Shown one piece after another: positions 9,233 to 19,082 of a stretch of DNA of 64,000 bases. The position numbers and the translations under genes were made by a program. How positions within the stretch are numbered: position 1 is the first letter of the stretch; every line of letters starts with the position of its first letter. Source of the DNA: an uncultured Lachnospiraceae bacterium (GTDB taxonomy: Bacteria; Bacillota; Clostridia; Lachnospirales; Lachnospiraceae); assembly GCA_947367855.1 (NCBI GenBank), contig CANBFE010000001.1, positions 248,001-312,000 on the forward strand. The letters are read 5' to 3'. A model generated the notes under the pieces. That model made no database searches, was not told the origin of the DNA, and worked only from the letters and a program-made list of their open reading frames with translations.

Positions 9233-11071
9233 ATGCAGAAATTAAAATCCATTCACAGAACAGGCTTTCGGATCATGAAGATGATCCACAGGGAGGATTC
9301 CCTTATTATTCCGATGCATCTGCTCAAGGTGGCGCTTTCCCTGACGCAGACCTATGCAGGACTCTTTGTGACCGCGGAGATGATCGACGCCCTGCTCCTT
9401 GAGGAATACAGGAAGGCGGCGGGTCTGGCGCTTCTGCTGCTGGGACTTGGCCTGCTCCTGGGACTTACAGAGCAGCTGCTCCGGCGGCAGTTCAAAGGCA
9501 GGCTGACGAAGATATGGCTGATCTTCTATGTCTGGCTGCGGGAAAAAGCCTTTTCCATGGACTACGAGACCATGGAGAACCCGGAAGCTGCGGAAAAGCT
9601 TCTTTTTTCCGAGAGGACATCGGATATGTACGGCGGTCTTGGCGTCCTTTTGTGCCATTATACCGATATTTTACAGGCGATTCTCAATATATTCCTGTCG
9701 GTTTTTCTGGTGGGCTGTCTGTGCGCTTCCGGACCCCGGGGGGAGTTTGGCCTGTTGGGGATACTGGCCCGGCCGCTGCCCTCGTTTCTGCTGTTCGCGG
9801 GAACGCTTGGGGGAATGGCTTTCTGCGCCTTTAGGGGATTCGGAAAATTTGCCCGCAGACAGATGGAGATTTTCCAGGCCCATACGGGGGAGGAGCACAA
9901 GCTGATGTATCTGAATCAGCAGATATTCGGGGAGGCAAAGGTGGGGAAGATCATCCGCATTTACGGTATGGAGGAGATGATTCTGCACAATTCCGCGGAA
10001 TTCGGCAAAAGAGCCCGGGACTATTTTTCCGCCAGCTGCGACGTGGGAAGGGCGGAGGCCAATGCCAACCGACTGGTAAATGCTTTTTTTACGGTTGTCA
10101 CTTATTTCCTGGTGGCGCTGAAGACGGTGACGGGAGCCGTTACCGTAGGCGCTTTCACCCGCTATGCGGGGGCGCTGAACCAGTTTGGCGGAGCCTGCTT
10201 TTCCGTGATTGCAAAGCATGGAGAACTGCAGAAAATCTGCACCTATACAGACGAATTTCTGAAGTTTCTGGACACGGAGAATGTTCATGGGAAGGGCAGT
10301 ATCCCGGTGGAGAAACGGGATGACGGGGAGTATGAGCTGGCCTTTGAGAACGTGAGCTTCCGGTATCCAGGCAGTGAGATTCCCGTATTGAAAAATGTGA
10401 ACTGCAGAATCAATATCCGGGGGAGAATGGCGGTGGTGGGACGCAACGGCGCCGGAAAAACCACGTTTATCAAGCTGCTCTGCCGTCTTTATGACCCCAC
10501 TGAGGGGAGAATCACCTTAAACGGCGTGGATATCCGCAAATACAGCCAGGAGGAGTACCGGGGCCTCTTCAGCGTGGTGTTCCAGGATTTCAAACTGTTT
10601 TCTTTCTCTGTGGGGGAAAATGTCGCTGCAGGCTATGAATGGCAGGAGGAGAAACTCTGGGATGCCCTGCGCCAGGCGGAAGCGGACGGCTTTGTCAGGG
10701 ATATGGAGAAACAGTTGGACACCTATCTGTACAAGGATCTTCGGGACGGAGTAGCCGTCAGCGGCGGGGAGGCCCAGAAACTGGCGTTGGCAAGGGCCCT
10801 GTACAAAGATGCGCCTGTAGTCATACTGGATGAACCCACGGCTGCCCTGGACGCTAAGGCGGAGGCACAGATTTACGCCCGGTTTAACGAAATGGTGGAG
10901 GGCAGAACCAGTATCTACATTTCCCACAGAATGAGCAGCTGCCGGTTCTGTGACGAAATTATCGTATTCCATGAGGGGGAAATCGTGGAGCGGGGCAGCC
11001 ATGAGGAACTCTATGCCGCGGGAGGCCGGTATACGCAGATGTGGAATGCCCAGGCAAGGTATTATGTCTGA
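9233..11071 (+). CDS. ABC exporter half-transporter, copy 2 of subunit B
   Basis: This is a 612-residue type I exporter half. AGGAG lies seven to eight bases before the ATG. The membrane domain has about six hydrophobic segments. The ATPase has Walker A GRNGAGKTT, signature VSGGE, Walker B VILDEPTAALD and ISHRMSS. It parallels the second exporter (5368-7302): the pieces MDYETMENPEAAEKL and YGGLGVL correspond to LDYETMEQPRVSEKI and YGGLGSV there. It is the last gene of the exporter run. A long A/T inverted repeat downstream may end the transcript. Confidence 0.86.
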   Translation: MQKLKSIHRTGFRIMKMIHREDSLIIPMHLLKVALSLTQTYAGLFVTAEMIDALLLEEYRKAAGLALLLLGLGLLLGLTEQLLRRQFKGRLTKIWLIFYVWLREKAFSMDYETMENPEAAEKLLFSERTSDMYGGLGVLLCHYTDILQAILNIFLSVFLVGCLCASGPRGEFGLLGILARPLPSFLLFAGTLGGMAFCAFRGFGKFARRQMEIFQAHTGEEHKLMYLNQQIFGEAKVGKIIRIYGMEEMILHNSAEFGKRARDYFSASCDVGRAEANANRLVNAFFTVVTYFLVALKTVTGAVTVGAFTRYAGALNQFGGACFSVIAKHGELQKICTYTDEFLKFLDTENVHGKGSIPVEKRDDGEYELAFENVSFRYPGSEIPVLKNVNCRINIRGRMAVVGRNGAGKTTFIKLLCRLYDPTEGRITLNGVDIRKYSQEEYRGLFSVVFQDFKLFSFSVGENVAAGYEWQEEKLWDALRQAEADGFVRDMEKQLDTYLYKDLRDGVAVSGGEAQKLALARALYKDAPVVILDEPTAALDAKAEAQIYARFNEMVEGRTSIYISHRMSSCRFCDEIIVFHEGEIVERGSHEELYAAGGRYTQMWNAQARYYV

Positions 11072-11120
11072 ACCGGTTCAGGCTGCTGCCGTTTTTACCG
11101 TTCTCGTTTTGTTTGTGATT

Positions 11121-11167
11121 AAAAAAATTTCTTTCGCTGTGTTTTCTGCGGCGTTAGAAATTTTTTT
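11121..11167 (+). terminator. A/T-rich inverted repeat, possible terminator
   Basis: AAAAAAATTTCT (11121-11132) is exactly complementary to AGAAATTTTTTT (11156-11167), with a 23-base loop. The 3' arm ends in seven T, so it could act as an intrinsic terminator for the exporter run, or in both directions. The rest of the 210-base gap before the next gene (11072-11281) is A/T-rich and probably carries its promoter, but I found no -35/-10 pair convincing enough to list. Confidence 0.5.
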
Positions 11168-11281
11168 GCGTAAAAAACGATATAGAATGGCTACAATTAT
11201 TATAGCCCGGGAATCCAGGGGTAAATTATCATGGAAATCAGGAAGTGTTGCGAAAGAAATCAAAGGAGGTATATGAATATT

Positions 11282-14200
11282 ATGGCAAAATTGGAATTCG
11301 GAATTTCGTCCCTGTGTCTGGGGCCTGACGTAAAGCAGCTGCCCCGTGAGGAAATGAACCCGGAGCAGTGGGACGGCGCGGTGATTGACAGTTTTTACAG
11401 GGCGGGAGGCACACTGTCCCCGGAGGGAACCTGCTGGCAGATATCTGCCACGGAATGCCGTTTCCTGTGGGATGCTTCCTGTCTGTACATCCTGTTTTGC
11501 TGTAAGGAGGTTCCGGAACCGGAAAAGGAGGGCAGGGAGGTATTTCTCCACAGAGAAGATCAGGTGGAGATTGCGGTGCAGAGCGGAAGCTTCGGACCCA
11601 GGGATTTTGCGGTGTTCAGCGTGGACCGGGACGGAAAGAGCCATGGGGAGCAGCAGTTTGGAATGACCTATATCGGAGGAGAGCAGGCGTACAGGGGAGG
11701 TCAGCAGAGACTGGACAACCGGGCGCGCATCATACCTGTGGAGGAGGGAAGCTATGTAAGCCGGGCAGCGCAGGAGAAGGGCTGTTGGAAGGCATATCTT
11801 GAGCTTCCCTGGACCCTTTTGGGGGGCTTTCCAGGGGAGAGCTTCGGCCTTATGGTGTATCGGAAGAAAAAACAGACCGGAGAAGTGCTGACACCCTTTC
11901 CCCTGGATTTAAACGTAAACTTTTCGGACCGCTTTGAATATGACCCCCTCACCTTTCTGGAGACGAGACTGGGCGGAAGGGCCGGGACAGGACGGGGGAA
12001 GGAAGTATTTTTTACCCTGCCCGGTGGAAGAAGGCTTTGGCAGAGACCGGGATTTTTATGCTGGCCTGATGAGGATGAGAGGGCGGAAATACTGGCTCTG
12101 CAGGATTCGAAGCAGCCCACGGGACCGGACAATCTGGGAAGGAGAATCTGTCTGGCGCAGCGCTGGCAGGATACCCTGATGCTGGAAGGAATGGATTTTT
12201 TCTTTAACCAGGTGAGGGCCAACCCATGGGAACCCAGGGAGCCATGGGTGGACAGAAGGCTGTGCAACGAGGCTCTGGCCAAAGGAGATGCGGAGGAAGC
12301 CTGCAGAATACTGGACGAATATCTGAACTTTCTGCGCAGAGTGACGGAATGGTGGTATGCAGACCATTCTCTGGGCAACCGCCGGAGAGAAAAATGGACG
12401 GCACTGGGAAAGCTGAAGGAATGCAGAGAGGAAGAAGACAGCATTATTCTTTGTTTTGAGACCCAACAGGGGGGCATACAGGAACTGGTATGCACAGCGG
12501 ACGGGAAGGCCTACCGGTTCCGGGCAGGAGGAAGAGGCTTCTTTGCCGGAGAAAGGGGTAAACTTACCTGCAGAAAGGGAAAAACAGGAATATGGGAAGT
12601 ATTTTCCGGGGCAGGGCGACTGGAAATCCGCATGGGAGAGACATGGGAAATTTCTGTTGTGTCCGGATTCCCGGAAGCAGGCCGGGAACCCCTGTACGAA
12701 AACAAAATCCAGGACGCTGACGAAAACTGGAAAAAGCAGGAAACCCGGAACGAAAACGGAATCCGGGACGAAAACAAAATCCAGGATAAGACCCGGCAGC
12801 AGAGAGGAAAACGGCTGTTCGGCGCAGGAGACCTGTTGCTGCTGCAGGCAGAAGAACAGGAGGAACTCCAAGGCTTTGACCTGTACATGAAGCTGGCGGA
12901 GGAGAGCGTAATCTACGGATTCGGCGAACGATTTGACGGACTTCATCAGCGGGGCCGGATACTGACACTGTGGCAGAGGGACGCCTGTGAGGGATGTCTT
13001 GCTTCCATCGGCAACCAATCCTACAAAAACATTCCCCTGCTGCATGATTCCCGGGGATATTCCCTGTTTTTCAATACCCATTACCGCATCCGGGCGGATG
13101 TGGGACAGGAAGTTCCCGACAGAATGCGGATTACGGGAATAGGCCCCTGCCTGGATTTCTTTGTATGGCTGGGGGAACCGAAACAGGTGATGGGAGATTA
13201 CGCCAGACTTACAGGGGCTCCGCTGCTGCCGCCCAAATGGGTGTTCGAACCCTGGGCAGGAGGAGGCGCGGGCCGGTGGTATCACGGGCCGTTGGAAGAT
13301 CTGTGCAGGGAGCAGATGGCGGTACTGGAGCGATTTGAAGAACTGGACATTCCTCATTCCGGTTTTTATGCGGAGGGCGCCGGGGCGGGGTGGATCGGCA
13401 GAGGGGGAAAGGAAGAACTGTATAAAATCGTGGACTTTGCAGGCAGGAAGGGGATTCGTGTTTTTTCCTGGCAGTATCCGGATATGTCCCCGGATACCGC
13501 CGCGGCGCTGCTTCCGGAAGTTCCCGGGGAAGAACTGCCGGTGACGGAAAATCTCACCGACGCCGTTTTCCCGGAACATCCCCTGCCCAAGGTGATTGAC
13601 TTTACGCACCCGAGAGGAATGGAACTGCTGAAGGCTCAGTGGGCGGAGAGACTGGACGCCGGTATCCGGGGAAGCATGGTGGATTTCGGCGACGTGGTGC
13701 CGGACGAAGCCCTGTTTTATGACGGCAGACGCGGCGCGGAGATGCACAACGGATATGCCTATGAGTACGCCAGAAGCTACAGGGAACTCTTTGAAGAACG
13801 CTACGGGGACGATCATGTGCTGTTTACCAGAGGCGCTGCGGCAGGTTCTCAGCACTTTGCCTGTCAGTTCGGCGGCGATCAGCAGTCTAATTTCCTGGGA
13901 ATGACCTACTCCATCCATGGGGGACTGTCCGCTGCTGCTTCCGGACTGCCCTTCTGGGGAGTGGATGCGGGAGGATACGGAGGATTCGGGGACGAGGAAA
14001 CCTATATCCGTTGGACGGAATATGCCTGTTTCTGCCCGCTGATGCGCTATCACGGGACAGAGCCCCGGGAACCCTGGGAATACAGCCCGGGCACGGTGGA
14101 ACTCTATCGATTCTATGCGTGGCTTCGGGAGAATCTGCTGCCCTATTCCTACGACTGGGCCGTGCATGCCCATCTGACGGGAATTCCCATGATGCTGCCC

Positions 14201-14830
14201 ATGGCCATGGCCTTCCCGGAACAGGGGGAAACCATGGGCTGTGAGGACCAGTACCTCTATGGGAAATATCTATTGGTGGCGCCTGTGCACAGTGAGGACA
14301 ATACGCGCCGAATTTATTTTCCCCGGGGAAAATGGGTCAGTTTCTGGGACAACCGGGAGACGGTGGAAGGGTCTGTGAGTGTGGAGCGGCAGGTTCCCCT
14401 GTCCTCCATCCCCGTCTATCTGCGTTCCGGCGCTCTGATTCCTCTGCAGCTGAACGGTTCCCTGGAGCCGGGACAGAGTATGACGGTAAGCCGGAAAAAC
14501 GCGCTGCTGCTGACGCCGCCGGAGGAAGACGGCGGAGATTGTTGGTATCGCTCTGCCGCAGACGCATCCCGGTATCATTTTCGGCACAGGGAGGATGGGT
14601 TTGAGCTGTTCTGCGACGGCATGGGGGAGATACCGTATCTGATCCTGAAGGGACTCTCCGGGAAGCCTTCCGGGATTTTACTCAACCGCCGCCCCCTGAA
14701 GGAAACCCATGCCGGACACAGCCTGTATTTTGAAGAAGGATGGTATGAGGAATCTGACGGCACGGTGCTGATCAGGCTTTTCAGCCATGAGAGAATTGAA
14801 CTGGAAGTGAATGCCGCGGAATCCCTGTAA
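11282..14830 (+). CDS. Large GH31 glycosidase with extra N-terminal domain
   Basis: The product is about 1182 residues, much longer than usual GH31 enzymes (650-850). AAAGGAGGT at 11262-11270 supports an ATG at 11282; the ATG at 11273 is only three bases away from it. Residues 1-250 form an added domain (FLWDASCLYILFCC, then VFLHREDQVEIAVQ) that looks like a CBM9/DOMON-type carbohydrate-binding fold. A repetitive polar linker follows, then the GH31 core. The likely nucleophile Asp is in GSMVDFGDVVP and the likely acid/base Asp in FGGDQQSN; PFWGVDAGGYGGF is the usual loop that follows. No signal peptide is seen, so it is probably cytoplasmic and acts on imported oligosaccharides. The motifs do not fix the linkage: alpha-glucoside, alpha-xyloside and related substrates all remain open. 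Confidence 0.85.
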   Translation: MAKLEFGISSLCLGPDVKQLPREEMNPEQWDGAVIDSFYRAGGTLSPEGTCWQISATECRFLWDASCLYILFCCKEVPEPEKEGREVFLHREDQVEIAVQSGSFGPRDFAVFSVDRDGKSHGEQQFGMTYIGGEQAYRGGQQRLDNRARIIPVEEGSYVSRAAQEKGCWKAYLELPWTLLGGFPGESFGLMVYRKKKQTGEVLTPFPLDLNVNFSDRFEYDPLTFLETRLGGRAGTGRGKEVFFTLPGGRRLWQRPGFLCWPDEDERAEILALQDSKQPTGPDNLGRRICLAQRWQDTLMLEGMDFFFNQVRANPWEPREPWVDRRLCNEALAKGDAEEACRILDEYLNFLRRVTEWWYADHSLGNRRREKWTALGKLKECREEEDSIILCFETQQGGIQELVCTADGKAYRFRAGGRGFFAGERGKLTCRKGKTGIWEVFSGAGRLEIRMGETWEISVVSGFPEAGREPLYENKIQDADENWKKQETRNENGIRDENKIQDKTRQQRGKRLFGAGDLLLLQAEEQEELQGFDLYMKLAEESVIYGFGERFDGLHQRGRILTLWQRDACEGCLASIGNQSYKNIPLLHDSRGYSLFFNTHYRIRADVGQEVPDRMRITGIGPCLDFFVWLGEPKQVMGDYARLTGAPLLPPKWVFEPWAGGGAGRWYHGPLEDLCREQMAVLERFEELDIPHSGFYAEGAGAGWIGRGGKEELYKIVDFAGRKGIRVFSWQYPDMSPDTAAALLPEVPGEELPVTENLTDAVFPEHPLPKVIDFTHPRGMELLKAQWAERLDAGIRGSMVDFGDVVPDEALFYDGRRGAEMHNGYAYEYARSYRELFEERYGDDHVLFTRGAAAGSQHFACQFGGDQQSNFLGMTYSIHGGLSAAASGLPFWGVDAGGYGGFGDEETYIRWTEYACFCPLMRYHGTEPREPWEYSPGTVELYRFYAWLRENLLPYSYDWAVHAHLTGIPMMLPMAMAFPEQGETMGCEDQYLYGKYLLVAPVHSEDNTRRIYFPRGKWVSFWDNRETVEGSVSVERQVPLSSIPVYLRSGALIPLQLNGSLEPGQSMTVSRKNALLLTPPEEDGGDCWYRSAADASRYHFRHREDGFELFCDGMGEIPYLILKGLSGKPSGILLNRRPLKETHAGHSLYFEEGWYEESDGTVLIRLFSHERIELEVNAAESL
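12696..12786 (+). repeat. Imperfect direct repeats inside the GH31 linker
   Basis: ACGAAAACAAAATCCAGGA occurs at 12696-12714 and again at 12768-12786, with two degenerate copies between (starting near 12720 and 12750). The repeats are in frame and encode Asn/Glu/Lys/Asp-rich units (NKIQD, NGIRD) joining the extra N-terminal part to the GH31 core. Confidence 0.75.
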
Positions 14831-14982
14831 AAGGACATCAGGATACAAAAGTTATAATCAGAGGTATATAAATTATAGAAAGCTGCATGTGCATATTGTA
14901 CTATAAATACAACCGAAAGAGTAATGACGGCGGTTATGTTGACGGGAGATAAAGAAAAAATATAGGAAAAGGAGGCGATAAG

Positions 14983-17442
14983 ATGGTTTTGTTGGAACAT
15001 CAGGGGAAGGTTGGATACAATTTAGACAAAAAAGAGCATCCCCTGGACGTAGAGTTGGGATATGCCCATTTTGCCAGAAACGGAGAAAAAGATTTTCTCA
15101 GGAAGATTACCGGTTATGAGACCCGGCAGGACGGCATTTTACTGGCGGCGGACACTTATCATGAGAGAAGCGCCCTGGTAAAGGTGACTTTCTCCGGGGA
15201 GACGGTATTTCGGCTGCAGATGTTTCCGGAGGGCAGGGAACCGGCGCGTCCAAACCAGGTTTTCGACTTTGCCCCTTACGAAAAAGTGAAGGTGGAGGAG
15301 GAAGCGGAGTACATCACCGCGTCCACGGACAGGGTGCTTCTCCGTTTCCGGAAATGTCCCTGGGAAATGACGGTTCTGTTGGACGGCGAGGTGCTTACCC
15401 AAGAACAGATTAAGGATTTCGACGTGGGCCAGAAATACAAATCCATTCCCCTGGGATTCACCGTGGGAGCGGACGGACAGGTTACGGATACCTTTGAAAC
15501 CATGTATATGTACTGTGACGAGTCTTTCTATGGATTCGGAGAAAAATTCACGGATTTCAACAAGAGGGGACAGCGCATCACGGTATGGCAACGGGATGCC
15601 CAGTCCACCAATTCCGATATTTCCTACAAGGGAATGCCCTGCTTTATGAGTTCTTCGGGCTATTTCATTCTGATGAACACATACACCAGAACCCATTTTA
15701 ATATGGGAGCCTCTTCCGGCGTGGCATACACCATGGAAACGGAGGACCCGTACCTGGATTATTACATGTTCTGCAACAGGGATTACAAAGGGCTTCTCCG
15801 GGATTATACCGCGTATACAGGCAGATCTCCCATGATTCCCAGATGGGCCTTCGGATTCTGGATGTCCCGCATGAGCTATATGAACAGGGCGGAGGTGGAG
15901 GAAATCGTCAGCCAGATGGAAGACTTCGGCATGTCGGCGGACGTGGTACATATCGACGGCTGGCTTGACATGATGTCTCCCCAAGGCAGTACGGAGATCC
16001 TGGCTTTTGACGAGAAGAGATTTCCGGAGCCGGAGGATATGATTCGAAAACTCCGGGACAAGGGCTTCCATCTCTCGCTGTGGATGTTCCCCTATGTGTC
16101 CCTGAAGAGCAGATGGGGAAGGAGCGAAGAGAATTCCGCGCAGTTTGAACTCATGAAGGAGCGGGGTTACCTGGTAAAGGACAGAAACGGGGACGTATGC
16201 CTCTTCCAACTGGGAGAGGGCGGAGATACGGGAAGCGCCATGATGGCCGCACTGGACTTCTCCAACCCGGAATGCGCGGCCTATGTGAAGGAACGGGTAA
16301 AACGCCTGATGCGCATGGGCGTGGGCGTGATTAAGACAGACTTCTCGGAGGAACTGCCGGAAACCGCCGTGTACTATGACGGACTGACAGGTGTGGAGGG
16401 GCATAATAAATACACATACCTGTATTCCAAAACCATTTACGAGGCCTCGGCGGAGATCAAGAAAGAGACGGGAGAGAAAGCGCTGATCTGGTGCAGGAGC
16501 GGTTACGCCGGGAGCCAGAAATATCCGGCTCACTGGGCGGGAGATTCCTCCGCATCGGAGAACAATCTGGCGGCGATCTTAAGGGGAGGACTCAGCATGG
16601 GACTCAGCGGTGTGTCCTTCTGGGGCTTTGATATCGGAGGCTTCTACAACTGTGACTACGAAGGCAGGAGAGCCATTCCGGGAGATGAGGAATACATCCG
16701 CTCCGTGCAGATGGGATTGATGGCGCCTTTGAGCAGAAGCCACGGACAGTCAACACCCAGGGAACCCTGGTTCTACTCCCGGGAAGCCCAGGACGCCTTC
16801 CTGAAAATCAATAAGCTCAGATACCGCATGACGCCGTATCTGTACAGCACCGCCTGCGAAACCTGCGCGGAAGGACTTCCCATGATGCGGGCCATGGTAT
16901 TGGAATACCCGGAGGACCTGAACGTGAGAAGCCTGTCCACACAGTACATGCTGGGAGAATCCCTGCTGGTAGCCCCGGTGTTTGATCAGAAGGTGCATCA
17001 TATCTATCTGCCCAAAGGCAGCTTTGTGGATCTCCACACAGGAGAGCGGCTTCAGGGAGACAGATGGATTGTCTCGGGAAAAGAGATTGACAGGATTCCG
17101 CTCTACCTCAGAGAAAACCATATGCTGCCCATGCTGAAGGAAGCGCCCATGCATATTGCGGACGAGAACTTCTCCCGCCTCCAGGTAGCGGTCAACCTCA
17201 CGGACGCCATGAAGCAGGTTTATTTCGATGACGGTGTGGAAGGCTATATGGAAGCCCGCCTGCAGGACGGCGTCATGACCGTGGAGACACAGGGCATGGA
17301 TGTGGAAGAAATCAAGGCCTACGTGCCACAGGAACTCACCCAGGCCCAGGTGAACGGAGAGACATGGACACTGCGCAAAGAAGCAAATACTTATCTAATC
17401 TGCCCTTACTCTTCAGAGCTGTCGCGCAGCGACATAAATTAG
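14983..17442 (+). CDS. GH31 glycosidase, alpha-xylosidase (YicI)-like
   Basis: This is an 819-residue GH31 enzyme without signal peptide. GGAGG lies ten bases before the ATG. The N-terminal beta-sandwich contains FYGFGEKFTDFNKRGQ, typical of the YicI branch. The catalytic nucleophile is the Asp in VIKTDFSEELP and the acid/base Asp lies in HWAGDSSASE; GVSFWGFDIGGF follows. KTDFxE rather than WxDMNE at the nucleophile is characteristic of alpha-xylosidases, so release of xylose from alpha-xyloside ends (for example xyloglucan fragments) is the best guess. The last codons and stop overlap a short palindromic repeat, and the binding protein gene starts nine bases downstream, so enzyme and importer are probably one operon. 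Confidence 0.85.
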   Translation: MVLLEHQGKVGYNLDKKEHPLDVELGYAHFARNGEKDFLRKITGYETRQDGILLAADTYHERSALVKVTFSGETVFRLQMFPEGREPARPNQVFDFAPYEKVKVEEEAEYITASTDRVLLRFRKCPWEMTVLLDGEVLTQEQIKDFDVGQKYKSIPLGFTVGADGQVTDTFETMYMYCDESFYGFGEKFTDFNKRGQRITVWQRDAQSTNSDISYKGMPCFMSSSGYFILMNTYTRTHFNMGASSGVAYTMETEDPYLDYYMFCNRDYKGLLRDYTAYTGRSPMIPRWAFGFWMSRMSYMNRAEVEEIVSQMEDFGMSADVVHIDGWLDMMSPQGSTEILAFDEKRFPEPEDMIRKLRDKGFHLSLWMFPYVSLKSRWGRSEENSAQFELMKERGYLVKDRNGDVCLFQLGEGGDTGSAMMAALDFSNPECAAYVKERVKRLMRMGVGVIKTDFSEELPETAVYYDGLTGVEGHNKYTYLYSKTIYEASAEIKKETGEKALIWCRSGYAGSQKYPAHWAGDSSASENNLAAILRGGLSMGLSGVSFWGFDIGGFYNCDYEGRRAIPGDEEYIRSVQMGLMAPLSRSHGQSTPREPWFYSREAQDAFLKINKLRYRMTPYLYSTACETCAEGLPMMRAMVLEYPEDLNVRSLSTQYMLGESLLVAPVFDQKVHHIYLPKGSFVDLHTGERLQGDRWIVSGKEIDRIPLYLRENHMLPMLKEAPMHIADENFSRLQVAVNLTDAMKQVYFDDGVEGYMEARLQDGVMTVETQGMDVEEIKAYVPQELTQAQVNGETWTLRKEANTYLICPYSSELSRSDIN
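17421..17433 (+). repeat. Short GCGCAGCG palindrome before a ribosome binding site (copy 1)
   Basis: GTCGC-GCA-GCGAC can form a five-base-pair hairpin. It sits at the 3' end of the GH31 coding sequence and just before AGGAGG of the binding protein gene. Near-identical elements occur at 46349 and 46421, and related ones at 28295 and 37293, each shortly before a gene start. Confidence 0.65.
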
Positions 17443-17451
17443 GAGGAAAAA

Positions 17452-19020
17452 ATGAAACTGAAAAAGAAAATTGCATTATTTTTGACAGCGGCAATGACTG
17501 CAGGCCTGCTTGCAGGCTGCGGAGACACAGGAAACGACAATCAGGACTCCCAGTCAACAGTAGAAAACAGCGGCGAAAGCCAGACCTCAGAAGCAGACAA
17601 TGCTTCCGGCGAGGAAGCGCCTGCAGGAGAGGATCCCTACCAGGTGCGTATGATTATTGCGCTGCCGGCAGCCTCTCCCAGTGAGGGGGAAGTGGACAGA
17701 GTACTGGGAAAGCTCAATGAACTTACCCTGGAAAAACTGAATATGACATTGGACCTGCAGATTCTGCCCTTTGCGGCATATATGGAGCAGATACAGCTGG
17801 AGCTTAGCTCCAAGAGCAAACTGGACATCTTTACTTCCGTGTCTGCCTATGGCCCAAGTTGGGTAAATGCGGGTTATGTGGCGGATATGGGACCCTTGTT
17901 GGAAGAGCACGGACAGGATGTGCTGATCAGCTACGCTTCCCCGGAGGTAGCCACGGCGCCCAGTCTCAACGGCTATGTATACGGGGTGCCGGTGCATAAA
18001 GAGATCTCCCAGCAGGCTTCCGTATTCTTCCGCACGGATATTCTGGAGAAACACAATCTTGACGTCAGCGGCATCAAGACCATCGAGGATGTGGATGCCC
18101 TGTATGAAAAGGTGGCGGCCCTGGAACCGGGAATGTGGATGATTGCGCCGGACAACCTGGGCATGCCGGAGCTTACTCCACTGGACTATGTGGGCGGATT
18201 GGAGACCTACGCCATTTTGGATCCTGAAAACAATACCACGGTGGAGAATTTTTTTGACACGGAGCCTTTCAAAAAGTGGTGTACCTATATTCATAAATGG
18301 TTTGAGAACGGATGGGTGAACAGCGGAGCAGCTTCCGATACGGAGTCCTATTATTCCTACATTAAATCCGGTCAGGCATTCTCCTTCTTCAGCGATTACG
18401 GCCATCCCCTCTCTGTGGTGGATCAGCAGAATAACTGCGGCGGTGTGGAGCTGACCATGGTACATCTGACCGAGCCCCTGGCCACCACAGCCACCAGTGC
18501 CGTGTTCTGCTACTCCATCGGCAGCGGCAGTGAAGACCCGGTGAAGGCCATGAAGATGCTGAATTTCCTGATGAGCAGCACGGAAGCCATGAACCTGCTG
18601 AACTGGGGGATAGAAGGCGAGGACTATGTGGTGAATGGAGAGGGACTTCTGGACTTCCCCGAAGGGAAGGATGCTTCCACCGTAGGATACCACCTGGGAG
18701 CCGGATGGATGCTGCCCAATCAGTTTGTATGCACACCCTGGGCCACAGACGGCGCAGATATTTACCAGAAGATAGAGGATTACAATGCCTCCTCCATTAT
18801 TTCCAAAACCATGGGATTCACCTTTGACCCTTCCCCCGTGCAGGATCAGATCAGCGCGGTGAGCAATGTGCGCTCCAAATATTACAAAGCCCTGATTACC
18901 GGGGCGGTGGACCCGGAGGAATACATTCCCCTTCTGCTGCAGGAGATGGAAGATGCCGGTTCCGCGGAAGTGATTGCGGAGATGCAGAGGCAGGTGGACG
19001 CCTGGCTGGCTGAACAGTAA
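17452..19020 (+). CDS. Extracellular sugar-binding lipoprotein of an ABC importer
   Basis: This is a 522-residue protein with a lipoprotein signal (basic MKLKKKIALF, hydrophobic core, lipobox LLAGC with Cys23) and an acidic Ser/Gly-rich linker before the mature domain. The mature part is the large solute-binding fold of the LplA/YtcQ type, including a C-terminal DUF3502-like region (PSPVQDQISAV). It should be anchored outside the membrane and deliver oligosaccharides to the two permeases encoded downstream. AGGAGG precedes the ATG closely. No ATPase gene is present in this operon; importers of this type usually share a general MsmK-like ATPase encoded elsewhere. Confidence 0.88.
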   Translation: MKLKKKIALFLTAAMTAGLLAGCGDTGNDNQDSQSTVENSGESQTSEADNASGEEAPAGEDPYQVRMIIALPAASPSEGEVDRVLGKLNELTLEKLNMTLDLQILPFAAYMEQIQLELSSKSKLDIFTSVSAYGPSWVNAGYVADMGPLLEEHGQDVLISYASPEVATAPSLNGYVYGVPVHKEISQQASVFFRTDILEKHNLDVSGIKTIEDVDALYEKVAALEPGMWMIAPDNLGMPELTPLDYVGGLETYAILDPENNTTVENFFDTEPFKKWCTYIHKWFENGWVNSGAASDTESYYSYIKSGQAFSFFSDYGHPLSVVDQQNNCGGVELTMVHLTEPLATTATSAVFCYSIGSGSEDPVKAMKMLNFLMSSTEAMNLLNWGIEGEDYVVNGEGLLDFPEGKDASTVGYHLGAGWMLPNQFVCTPWATDGADIYQKIEDYNASSIISKTMGFTFDPSPVQDQISAVSNVRSKYYKALITGAVDPEEYIPLLLQEMEDAGSAEVIAEMQRQVDAWLAEQ

Positions 19021-19082
19021 AGGGACAGGAAAGATTGACCGGGTGCGGTGTCCGTACCGCGCCCGGAGAGAGGAGAGGGTTT

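Noticed and set aside
12056..14173. A 705-codon open frame on the - strand
   Set aside because: It lies wholly opposite the GH31 coding sequence, has no family-like motifs, and its length follows from G/C-rich codon bias in the sense gene. Similar long antisense frames at 15139-16533, 46729-48045 and 52447-53703 were rejected for the same reason.
11282..14830. Sulfoquinovosidase (YihQ-like)
   Set aside because: The nucleophile region MVDFGDVVP is similar, but the acid/base region and following loop look like general GH31 enzymes, and I could not identify sulfonate-binding residues.
14831..14982. Promoter before the second GH31 gene
   Set aside because: Several TATAAT-like boxes exist in this A/T-rich gap, but none has a credible -35 box at 16-18 bases, and the one pair with fair spacing (TTGACG/TATAGG) would start transcription inside the ribosome binding site.
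19035..19082. Earlier start for the first sugar permease
   Set aside because: The added residues are polar and unlike the family, whereas AGGAGAGGG sits correctly for the ATG at 19083.
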